Shown piece by piece: positions 56,374 to 64,000 of a DNA stretch of 64,000 nt (position 1 is its first letter; every line of letters starts with the position of its first letter). This DNA is from Kistimonas sp. bin40 (GTDB taxonomy: Bacteria; Pseudomonadota; Gammaproteobacteria; Pseudomonadales; Endozoicomonadaceae). Below the pieces are notes generated by a model that was not told where the DNA came from, ran no database searches, and worked only from the letters and a program-made list of their open reading frames with translations. Where the stretch lies: positions 1-64,000 of the forward strand of contig MPMQ01000011.1 in assembly GCA_002238585.1 (NCBI GenBank). Reading direction: 5' to 3'. The translations under genes and the position numbers were made by a program.

Positions 56374-57035
56374 CAGGGAAAATAAAACAAAACAGTGGCC
56401 TGATATTTCGACGTCCCGTTCGGCACAAACTAATAAACGACTTCGAGTGTATTTTCTGTTTGCATCCGTCAACAATGCCCCCGCAGCTTTGAAACAACGG
56501 CTGCCGGGCACAAATCAGATGTGTTGTCACTGCACTACGACTCAACGTTTTTCAAGGGCATGGACGTGCAACCCCCACAGAAATGCCAAGCCCTCGTTTC
56601 TTTTTCAGCTATCCATCGACTTTTACCTGGCACCGCCAACAGCGCAGGAGTCAACCGCAACGCTTCGGCATGATTTTTAGCCAGTGGTTCATCCTCCTGC
56701 TCCTGCTCCTGCTCCTGCTCCCGCTCCTGCTCCTGGGCGATAGCGTTACGCAGTTCGCAGACCGGCACCAACGCGCGAGCGGAAGCAATCCCTTTGTTTC
56801 TGTCCTGTTGCTGCGATCACCAGCTGTGCCGGGCGTTTCCTGTAAGCACGAGCCCCAGGCGGAAAATGGTCTATGAAAGACAGGGGGACACAGACCAGCG
56901 GTATAGGCCCGCACATAAATTCGATCAGGCATGGACTTTCGCCCCGGTGCGGCTAGAGTCTTTCAGGATTTGGTCCCCGGTGGTATGGTGTCTCGCTGTT
57001 CCCGGACCCCGGCCCCTTAAACGGAAAATACGCTT
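56374..57035. other. Non-coding stretch before fba
   Basis: 662 bp with a 6-bp array (56694-56736) and otherwise no recognisable feature. The fba promoter should be in the right part. Confidence 0.55.
56694..56736. repeat. 6-bp tandem array TCCTGC, about 7 units
   Basis: TCCTGC or CTCCTG units with one substituted copy (TCCCGC). Located in the CPBP-fba spacer. Confidence 0.85.
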
Positions 57036-58112
57036 ATGTCTCGCACACTTCCCAGTCAGATTACCCCAGGCGTCCTCCACGGCGATCAGGTCCAGGCGCT
57101 CTTTGCGGCCGCCAGGACCGGCGGCTTCGCTCTCCCCGCCGTCAATGTGGTGGGCACAGACTCCATCAACGCCGTGCTGGAAGCCGCCGCGCGCGTCAAA
57201 TCGCCGGTGATCATCCAGTTTTCCCAAGGTGGGGCCAGTTATTTTTCAGGAAAAGGACTGAAAACAAATCAGCCTGCCGGTGCAACGGGCGCCATCGCCG
57301 GTGCACACTATGTCCACAGTCTGGCGCAGGAGTACGGGGTTCCCGTTATTCTTCACACCGATCATGCTGCACGCAAACTGCTCCCCTGGGTCGATGCGCT
57401 GCTGGACGCCGGCGAGGCCTTTTATGCCGCGCACAACAAGCCGCTCTTTTCTTCTCATATGATTGACCTGTCTGAGGAACCCCTGGAGCAAAACCTGTCA
57501 ACCTGCGCCCAGTATCTCGAACGCATGAAGCAGCTGGGTATGACGCTGGAAATTGAACTCGGCTGCACCGGGGGCGAGGAAGACGGCGTCGACAACACCA
57601 GCATGGACAATGCCCTGCTCTACACCCAGCCGGAAGATGTGGCCCGTGCTTATGAGGTGCTGCATCCCATCAGTGACCGCTTTACCATCGCCGCCTCTTT
57701 CGGCAATGTCCATGGCGTCTACAGCCCGGGTAATGTGCGTCTGACGCCCAAAATTCTCGACAACTCCCAGAAATACTGCTCAGACAAGTTCGGGCTGCCA
57801 GCCAAATCCCTGGACTTCGTTTTCCATGGTGGCTCCGGCTCCGCCCTGGAAGATATTCGCGAAGCCATCGGCTACGGCGTGGTCAAAATGAACATAGACA
57901 CAGACACCCAGTGGGCCACCTGGTCTGGCGTCCTCGACTACTACCGCCAGCACGAAGCCTGGTTGCAGAGCCAGCTGGGCAACCCGGATGGCGCCGACAA
58001 GCCCAATAAAAAGTTCTACGACCCGCGCGCCTGGCTGCGTGCCGGACAAACGGCCATGGTTGCCCGTCTTGAGCAGGCACACCAGGACCTCAACAGCGTC
58101 AATCTGCTGTAA
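57036..58112 (+). CDS. fba: Class II fructose-bisphosphate aldolase
   Basis: Zinc aldolase cleaving fructose-1,6-bisphosphate to DHAP and glyceraldehyde-3-phosphate. 358 residues, the size of E. coli FbaA. Zn/active-site motifs VILHTDHAARKLLPWVDALL, LEIELGCTGGEEDGVDN, GNVHGVYSPGNV, FVFHGGSGS and MNIDTDTQWATW are clear. With ptsG, pgi and pgk this makes a local glycolytic cluster. A GC-rich hairpin follows at 58162-58188. Confidence 0.96.
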   Translation: MSRTLPSQITPGVLHGDQVQALFAAARTGGFALPAVNVVGTDSINAVLEAAARVKSPVIIQFSQGGASYFSGKGLKTNQPAGATGAIAGAHYVHSLAQEYGVPVILHTDHAARKLLPWVDALLDAGEAFYAAHNKPLFSSHMIDLSEEPLEQNLSTCAQYLERMKQLGMTLEIELGCTGGEEDGVDNTSMDNALLYTQPEDVARAYEVLHPISDRFTIAASFGNVHGVYSPGNVRLTPKILDNSQKYCSDKFGLPAKSLDFVFHGGSGSALEDIREAIGYGVVKMNIDTDTQWATWSGVLDYYRQHEAWLQSQLGNPDGADKPNKKFYDPRAWLRAGQTAMVARLEQAHQDLNSVNLL

Positions 58113-58561
58113 TTGTCGCTACATTTTTGTTGCCATACAGTTCGCCCCTCCCTCCGCACAACCGGCGGGCAGTGGCTCTGCCCGCCGGCTGTGGATGGCG
58201 TGAGCGCGCCTTGCGCAGCCTGCCTTGAACGGGGCTCCGTACAGCATAATGGCGCGCCTCCCCCGCAGGTGTCGCCAGGGATGAATTCGACCCTGCGGGC
58301 AGGTACAATAGCCCGCCGTTACAGGGGGCTGTGCGTACCCGCTGAATGAACTCACTGCCCATCGGGGTGTCAGACTTCAGGTAGATGCAACAACAGACAA
58401 CACAGCAGCGCCGCCAGCAAGCAATGACAAAATCACCACAAACCGTCTCAGCAGCCCACCCGGCTCCTGCGACCGGATGTTCTGTGCGTTTTGCATGCCA
58501 CCTGCATCCTGGCACCGCCCTCCAGAATCAGGGCCGCTGCTGTCAACAGAGCTCCTGATCG
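58113..58561. other. Non-coding stretch between fba and dapE
   Basis: 449 bp. Contains the fba-distal hairpin and nothing else that I recognise; the dapE-plsB promoter should be in its right half. Confidence 0.55.
58162..58188 (+). terminator. GC-rich hairpin downstream of fba
   Basis: Perfect 10-bp stem CCGGCGGGCA / TGCCCGCCGG with a 7-base loop, 49 bases after the fba stop. It lacks a following T-run, so it may be a weak terminator or 3'-stabilising structure. Confidence 0.55.
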
Positions 58562-59785
58562 ATGAAAGAATTCGCCTCCCCCCGGACAAACACTGAACTG
58601 ACAGACGCCAAACTGAGTCCCACCCTGGCGCTGGCCTGTCAGCTGATAGCCCGCCCTTCCGTCACACCAGAAGACAAAGGCTGCCAGCCCTTGATAGCCG
58701 AGCGGCTGTCCCGCCTCGGGTTTCAGGCCGAGCCCATGCCCTTCGAGGACGCCCAGGGCGCTGTGGACAACCTCTGGCTGCGGCTTGGCACACAAGCCCC
58801 CTTGTTCGTGTTTGCCGGACACACAGACGTGGTGCCTGCCGGCCCGCTGGAACAGTGGACCTTCCCCCCCTTTGAGCCCCGCATACACCAGGGCTATCTG
58901 TACGGGCGCGGTGCCGCCGACATGAAAGGTGCCGTCGCCGCCATGGTCACGGCCGTGGAGCGCTACCTGAGCCAGCACCCCGACCACCCGGGATCCATCG
59001 CTTTGCTGCTCACCAGTGATGAAGAAGGTCCCGCCACCTGCGGAACCGCCCGGGTCATCGAAGCCTTGCAACAAAGAGGCGAGTCCATTGACTGGTGCCT
59101 GGTGGGAGAGCCTTCCAGCGAACAACAGCTGGGTGACCAGATCAGAAACGGACGGCGCGGCTCTTTGAGTGCCACTATTACTGTCGAAGGCATCCAGGGG
59201 CATGTTGCCTATCCGCATCTGGCATCCAACCCCATCCACGCCGCCGCACCGGCGCTGGCAGAACTGGCCAGCACCTGCTGGGACCAGGGCAATGCCTTCT
59301 TCCCGCCTACCAGCTTTCAGATCTCCAGCATCCAGGCCGGCACGGGGGCCCGCAATCTGATTCCCGGCGCCCTGCTGATAGAGTGCAACTTCCGTTTTTC
59401 TACCGAGCAGACACCCGCCGCCCTGCGTCAACGTCTGGAACGGCTTCTTGAAAACCACCGCCTGAACGCCAGGGTAGAATGGATCGAGCCAGTCGGCATG
59501 CCCTTCCTGACTGAATCCGGTACCTTGCTGGATGCAGCACGGGCCGCTGTGCATCAGGTCAATGGCTTGCACCCCCGGCTGTCAACAGCCGGAGGCACAT
59601 CAGACGGCCGGTTTATTGCCCCGACCGGTGCCCAGGTACTGGAACTGGGAACCGATCACCAGACCATCCACCAGGTCAACGAGCGGGTCCGGGCTGCGGA
59701 CCTGGACCAATTGTCTGCCATCTACGAGAACATCCTCCAGAGACTGGGGACCCACAACAGCTCCACAGCGTCGAGGTCCTCCTGA
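58562..59785 (+). CDS. dapE: Succinyl-diaminopimelate desuccinylase
   Basis: Hydrolyses N-succinyl-LL-diaminopimelate for lysine and peptidoglycan synthesis. 407 residues of the M20 family: [14 protein letters not shown] (metal His and Asp), [14 protein letters not shown] (bridging Asp), [11 protein letters not shown] (catalytic Glu pair), [15 protein letters not shown] (dimerisation lid) and [13 protein letters not shown]. About 25 residues longer than usual, split between an N-terminal extension and a Ser/Thr-rich tail. plsB starts 22 bp later. Confidence 0.95.
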   Translation: MKEFASPRTNTELTDAKLSPTLALACQLIARPSVTPEDKGCQPLIAERLSRLGFQAEPMPFEDAQGAVDNLWLRLGTQAPLFVFAGHTDVVPAGPLEQWTFPPFEPRIHQGYLYGRGAADMKGAVAAMVTAVERYLSQHPDHPGSIALLLTSDEEGPATCGTARVIEALQQRGESIDWCLVGEPSSEQQLGDQIRNGRRGSLSATITVEGIQGHVAYPHLASNPIHAAAPALAELASTCWDQGNAFFPPTSFQISSIQAGTGARNLIPGALLIECNFRFSTEQTPAALRQRLERLLENHRLNARVEWIEPVGMPFLTESGTLLDAARAAVHQVNGLHPRLSTAGGTSDGRFIAPTGAQVLELGTDHQTIHQVNERVRAADLDQLSAIYENILQRLGTHNSSTASRSS

Positions 59786-59807
59786 ATCGCCCTCTGGTGC
59801 CAATACT

Positions 59808-62291
59808 ATGGATCAATCCATGCCGATAAAAGCACACCTGCTCCACATGCTGCGCAAACTGCTGTTCGTCTGGGTACAAACCCGGGTACAGGGCAGCCTG
59901 CCCCGCCCACCTGAGGCAGACAAGACAGTTTCTTTCGCCTATGTTCTGCGCGACCGCTCGCTGTCCGATCTTCTGGTACTCGACAACGAGTGCCTTCAGA
60001 CCGGACTGCCCCGTCCGATACCGCACCAGCAGAGCGCCCAGCCTGCGGGCTCCCAGGGCCTGTGCTGTTTTCTCAACAGCCCCGCCGACAAACAAAGCGC
60101 GCGCAGGAATCTCTACAGCGCACCACAACTGATCCGCTTGCTGCACCAGCTGCAGGACAACCCCGACACTGATATTCATATTATTCCTGTCTCCATCTTC
60201 TGGGGGCGGCGCCCTGACAAGGAAAAATCCGCACTCAAGCTGTTGTTTTCCTGGAACTACACGGTGGGCCACAGATTCAGAAAAATGCTGGCCGTATTTT
60301 TCCATGGTCGTCAAACCATGGTGCACTTCAACACCGCAGTGTCACTGCGCCGCCTCATGGAAGAAGGACTGGGAGAAGAGCGCACCCTGCGCAAACTGCA
60401 CCGTATCCTGCGCGTACACTTCCGCCAGCTGCACGTGGCTGTCAATGGACCAGACTTGTCGCACAGACGCACCCTGGTCAAAAATCTGCTGCGCTCAAAA
60501 AGTGTGGCCCAGGCCGTGCAGCACGCCGCCAGGCACAGCAATATGTCGCAGCAGAAGGCCGAGCTGCAGGCGCGCAACTATGCGCAAGAGATTGTCTCCG
60601 ACTATTCTCACCCGCTGGTCAGTTTCGGCAACATCGTCCTGACCTGGTTCTGGAATAAAATCTACAAGGGCGTGGATGTCTACAACGCCGCCTCGCTCAA
60701 CAAGCTGGCCAAGAGCCACAGCCTTGTCTACCTGCCCTGCCACCGCAGTCACATCGACTATATGCTTTTGTCATGGGTTCTCTACCATCAGGGGCTGCAG
60801 ATTCCGCACATCGCCGCCGGCATCAACCTCAACATGCCGATAGCCGGCTCCATCATGCGCAAAGGGGGTGCCTTCTTTATCCGGCGCAGCTTCCGTGGCA
60901 ACCAGCTGTACACGACAGTTTTCAACGAATATCTGCATACGCTTTTCACCCGCGGCTTTCCTGTCGAATTTTTTATTGAAGGCGGACGCTCGCGTACAGG
61001 ACGCACCCTTGAACCCAAAACCGGCATGCTGTCCATCATGCTGCGCAGCTATCTGCGCGATCACCACCGCCCGCTGGCCCTGATTCCCGTGTACATCAGC
61101 TACGAGAAAATTCTGGAGTCGGCCTCCTACCTGAACGAGTTGCGGGGGCAAAAGAAAAAGAAAGAGACCCTGCTGGATATCGCCCGCAATTTCATGGCCC
61201 TCAAAGAGAACTTTGGTCGGGCCCGGGTCAACTTTGGCGAGCCTCTGCTACTGACAGAGTTTCTTAACCAGAAGCAGCCCGACTGGCAGAATCAGGATTA
61301 CGAGCCCCAGGGCTTCCGGCCGCCCTGGCTGCGGGATGTGACCGCTGCGCTGGGCACCCGGCTCGCCGGTCAGATCAATGCCGCAGCCGTCATCAACCCG
61401 GTCAATCTGGTCGCCACTGTGCTGCTGCATACACCGCGCCAGGCCCTCGGAGAAGAACAGCTGATCAAACTGCTGGAGACCCTGAGCCAACTCCTCCTTC
61501 AGGTGTCTTACAGTCCTTACACCTGCTGTCCCGAAACAGATGGCCGCACACTGCTGGCCCATGTGGAAGAGCTGGCTCTGGTGGAAAGGCACAACGATGG
61601 TCTGGGCACCATCATTCGCCTCAGCGAACGCAATGCTGTTCTCCTGACCTACTACCGCAACAACATCCTGCATCTTCTGGCACTCCCCTCGTTCATTTGC
61701 CTGCTATTGGAACGGCATCGGCATCTGGCGCGTGACGAGGTGATCAGGCGCTACCGCATGTGTTACCCCTATCTTCAATCAGAACTTTTCATGAACCAGG
61801 AGACGGACGCGCTGGACGCCATCACGCAACAGTGGCTTGATGCCCTGCAGCAGGCCGGATTACTGGAGAAGGCCGGGGACACGGGGCTGCGCTGCCCGGA
61901 TTCTGGCAGTCCCGAATTTGTCACCCTGACCACCTTGTCCCGCATTATTCAGCAACCGCTGGAACGTTTTCTGGTCGTCATCAGCCTTCTGCTGCGCAAT
62001 GGTCCGGCCGCAGTCGGCAGTGGTGAACTGGAAAGACAAAGCCGAAAACTGGCTCAACGACTGGCCATTCTGCACGGCGTCAATGCCCCGGAATTCTTCG
62101 ACAGAACGCTGTTCCGCAATCTGGTATCAACCCTGGAACAGCAGGGGGTTGTGTGCACCGACGCCAAGGGCAAGCTGGTCTTTGATGAACAACTGGCAGT
62201 GATAGCCAAAGACTACGCCAGCCTTCTGCCCAGCGAAATCCAGCACAGTATCAGCCAGGTCACCCAGCTGCCAGAGGCCAACCTCACTTGA
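59808..62291 (+). CDS. plsB: Glycerol-3-phosphate 1-O-acyltransferase
   Basis: Inner-membrane enzyme making lysophosphatidic acid, the first step of phospholipid synthesis after GpsA. 827 residues. Acyltransferase blocks: I CHRSHIDYMLLSW (HX4D), II GGAFFIRRSF, III FFIEGGRSRTGR, IV ALIPVYISYEK. ATG 59808 (MDQSMPIKAHLLH) gives the family length; an open frame reaching back into dapE is antisense-free overlap and not used. Co-directional with dapE, 22 bp apart. Confidence 0.95.
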   Translation: MDQSMPIKAHLLHMLRKLLFVWVQTRVQGSLPRPPEADKTVSFAYVLRDRSLSDLLVLDNECLQTGLPRPIPHQQSAQPAGSQGLCCFLNSPADKQSARRNLYSAPQLIRLLHQLQDNPDTDIHIIPVSIFWGRRPDKEKSALKLLFSWNYTVGHRFRKMLAVFFHGRQTMVHFNTAVSLRRLMEEGLGEERTLRKLHRILRVHFRQLHVAVNGPDLSHRRTLVKNLLRSKSVAQAVQHAARHSNMSQQKAELQARNYAQEIVSDYSHPLVSFGNIVLTWFWNKIYKGVDVYNAASLNKLAKSHSLVYLPCHRSHIDYMLLSWVLYHQGLQIPHIAAGINLNMPIAGSIMRKGGAFFIRRSFRGNQLYTTVFNEYLHTLFTRGFPVEFFIEGGRSRTGRTLEPKTGMLSIMLRSYLRDHHRPLALIPVYISYEKILESASYLNELRGQKKKKETLLDIARNFMALKENFGRARVNFGEPLLLTEFLNQKQPDWQNQDYEPQGFRPPWLRDVTAALGTRLAGQINAAAVINPVNLVATVLLHTPRQALGEEQLIKLLETLSQLLLQVSYSPYTCCPETDGRTLLAHVEELALVERHNDGLGTIIRLSERNAVLLTYYRNNILHLLALPSFICLLLERHRHLARDEVIRRYRMCYPYLQSELFMNQETDALDAITQQWLDALQQAGLLEKAGDTGLRCPDSGSPEFVTLTTLSRIIQQPLERFLVVISLLLRNGPAAVGSGELERQSRKLAQRLAILHGVNAPEFFDRTLFRNLVSTLEQQGVVCTDAKGKLVFDEQLAVIAKDYASLLPSEIQHSISQVTQLPEANLT

Positions 62292-62728
62292 AAACTGGCT
62301 TGAAAACCGGTTTGCGAACTGGATGAAAAGCTGGTCCGAAGACCGGCCTGAAACTGGCCTGAAACTGGCCTGAGGACTGGCATAAGGACTGGCATAAGGA
62401 CTGGCATAAGGACCAGTCTGCAAACTGGCTTGAGAACCGGTTTGCAATCCGGTTTGCGAACGGGATGAAAAACTGGTCCGAAGATCGGCCTGAAACTGGC
62501 CTGAGGACTGGCATAAGGACCAGTCTGCAAACTGGCTTGAGAACCGGTTTGCAATCCGGTTTGCGAACTGGATGAAAAGCTGGCCCGAAGACCGACCTGA
62601 AACTGGCCTGAGGACTGGCCTGAAGCACAGGACGAGCCCCCCGCATCCGCCAGAGGGACCAGCCTGCCTGCAACCCGGGAACCAGGACGGGCCCTGAATC
62701 GCCTGACGCCAATCCAGGACCCAGGGAC
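62292..62728. repeat. Higher-order satellite between convergent plsB and pepN
   Basis: The span 62289-62625 is built of roughly 10-11 bp units of the AAACTGGCCTG / GACTGGCATAAG type. These are arranged in larger blocks of about 100-135 bp that recur: CTGGCTTGA followed by GGTTTGCGAACTGGATGAAA occurs around 62300, 62425 and 62530. The array begins at the last codons of plsB. The remaining 100 bp to pepN show no gene. Confidence 0.9.
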
Positions 62729-64000
62729 TCAGTCAGCCCAGGCCAGGCTCTTGTTGACCACCTCGAACAGGTCGCGGGACAACTCCTTCCCCTGGAGACG
62801 CTCAAGCGTCGCGCGCATCAACTGCTGGCGTTCCTTGTCGTAACGCTTCCAGAACGTCAAGGGCGTCACCAACCGAGCCGCCAGCTGAGGATTGAAGGCG
62901 TCAGCACGCACCACTTCTCGCTCCAGCAGCGCATAGCCCGCCCCGGAGCGATCATGGAACTGAACCAGGTTGCCGTCACAGAAGGCTGCAATCAGCGCCC
63001 GCATCTTGTTGGGGTTTTTACCATCAAAAGCCGGATGCGCCATCAGCGCCTCTACCCGCGCCAGGGTGCCGGAACGCGGACAACTCGCCTGGGAACTGAA
63101 CCACAGATCCATCACATTGGTGTCGTCTTTCCAGCGGGCAGCGAAGTCGGCCAGCACCTCTTGTGTCGCTGACACACCGCTGTCATGTTGCGCATGGAGC
63201 AGCACCCGCAGGGCCGCCAGACTATCCGTCATGTTGGTCGCATCTGTGTACTGTTGTCGGGCCAGATCCACAGCCAGAGGCTCATCCAGCGCCGCCAGAA
63301 AAGACAGGCAGGTGTTCTTGAGGCTGCGCTCCCCCATGGCGACAGCATCCAGACTCCACTCCCTGCCCGACAGCCGGCGAACATGATTGAGCAAAGGCTC
63401 TTTCAGCGCCTGCGCCAACTGCTGGCGCACAAACTTGCGTGCCTCGTGAATATTGTCCACATCCACTTCGTCCATCAATTCCGCCAGCCAGGCTTCGGAC
63501 GGCAGCTGGAAAATTTCAGCCACCAGTGCCGGATCAGCCCCGGCAGGCGCCTCGAGCAAACTGCCCCAGGCCTGCACAAGACGCGCATCCATATCCAGCC
63601 CCTTGCCTTGCTGCAGACGCTCGACCAGTTCCAGGATAAGGTCTGCTGCCAGCTGCTGGCTGCTGTCCCAGCGGATAAAGCCGTCTTCATCATGACGCAT
63701 CAGCAACATCAGATCGTCGCGGCTGTAGTCATACTCCAGACGAACAGGTGCCGAGAAATCGCGCAGCAGGGAAGGCACGGGTTTGCCCGTCAAGCCTGTA
63801 AAGACAAAGGTCTGCTCCGGCTCCTTGAGGTCCAGCACACGGGTGGTCGCACCCTCTGGTGTCACAGGAAGAGCGCCGCCCCGGGCGTCCAGCAGTCCCA
63901 TGGCCACCGGAATATGGAAAGGCCTGGGATCCGACTGTCCGGACCGGCGTGGACAGCTCTGCCTGAGCGTCAGGCTGTAGTCCCCGCTCTCACTGTCGTA
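62729..64000 (-). CDS. pepN: Aminopeptidase N, C-terminal part (runs off right edge)
   Basis: 424 codons of the C-terminal half of M1-family PepN; the zinc site HExxH lies beyond base 64000. Visible are YSLTLRQSCP at the edge (equivalent to LTLRQSTPATPGQ in E. coli), the middle beta domain through FVFTGLTGKPVPSLLRDFSAPV, LMRHDEDGFIRWDSSQQLA, and the helical C-domain ending NPQLAARLVTPLTFWKRYDKERQQLM with LSRDLFEVVNKSLA. Removes N-terminal residues from peptides in the cytoplasm, fitting the Opp importer and M16 protease as part of peptide catabolism. Confidence 0.95.
   Translation of the reverse strand, partial: YDSESGDYSLTLRQSCPRRSGQSDPRPFHIPVAMGLLDARGGALPVTPEGATTRVLDLKEPEQTFVFTGLTGKPVPSLLRDFSAPVRLEYDYSRDDLMLLMRHDEDGFIRWDSSQQLAADLILELVERLQQGKGLDMDARLVQAWGSLLEAPAGADPALVAEIFQLPSEAWLAELMDEVDVDNIHEARKFVRQQLAQALKEPLLNHVRRLSGREWSLDAVAMGERSLKNTCLSFLAALDEPLAVDLARQQYTDATNMTDSLAALRVLLHAQHDSGVSATQEVLADFAARWKDDTNVMDLWFSSQASCPRSGTLARVEALMAHPAFDGKNPNKMRALIAAFCDGNLVQFHDRSGAGYALLEREVVRADAFNPQLAARLVTPLTFWKRYDKERQQLMRATLERLQGKELSRDLFEVVNKSLAWAD

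Overview
The window is chromosomal DNA of a gammaproteobacterium. fabA-fabB, plsB, gpsA, tusDCBE, pepN, class Ia nrdAB-yfaE and above all a FleQ-type flagellar master regulator point to the Pseudomonadales/Oceanospirillales side of the class. The host-associated flavour (four F-box plus beta-propeller proteins, a secreted GH18 chitinase, oligopeptide uptake, low coding density, abundant simple repeats, a reduced flagellar locus) suggests an invertebrate- or protist-associated symbiont or parasite such as an Endozoicomonadaceae-like lineage. That placement is inference; no rRNA or other taxonomic marker is present.

Layout. 1-2697: a chitinase running off the left edge. 3513-9312: an oppABCDF oligopeptide ABC transporter on the minus strand. 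10299-14879: two convergent F-box/propeller genes. 14880-16333: a non-coding stretch with a dense 8-9 bp satellite array. 16334-21749: infA, a patatin phospholipase, an MFS transporter, a DUF4389 protein and gpsA, all minus strand. 22090-23918: fabA-fabB. 24033-26775: tusD, tusC, tusB and tusE, whose spacers are swollen by degenerate repeats. 26814-30670: fliA-fleN-fliO-fleQ with the usual intervening flagellar genes absent. 31269-36215: a class I glutamine amidotransferase, an M16 lipoprotein protease and an orphan response regulator with a degenerate receiver. 36641-40715: nrdA-nrdB-yfaE. 40716-41939: non-coding, with an IS200/IS605-like end/omega-RNA relic. 41940-46343: two tandem F-box/propeller genes and a small coupled ORF. 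46689-58112: a sugar-uptake and glycolysis block (EIIA-HPr-EI fusion, PtsG, HAD phosphatase, pgi, pgk, CPBP protease, fba). 58562-62291: dapE-plsB. 62729-64000: the C-terminal part of pepN, running off the right edge.

How it fits together. Chitinase, Opp and PTS-glycolysis genes describe a cell feeding on peptides and sugars. The four F-box/propeller proteins are the strongest candidates for host-directed effectors, since F-boxes normally dock to eukaryotic Skp1 in SCF ubiquitin ligases. Tandem arrays with 6-15 bp units occur in many spacers and inside at least four coding regions (chitinase tail, fliA N-terminus, one F-box gene and the small ORF before it), so replication slippage appears to be a major force in this genome. 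No rRNA, tRNA, CRISPR array, intact transposase or origin was recognised.
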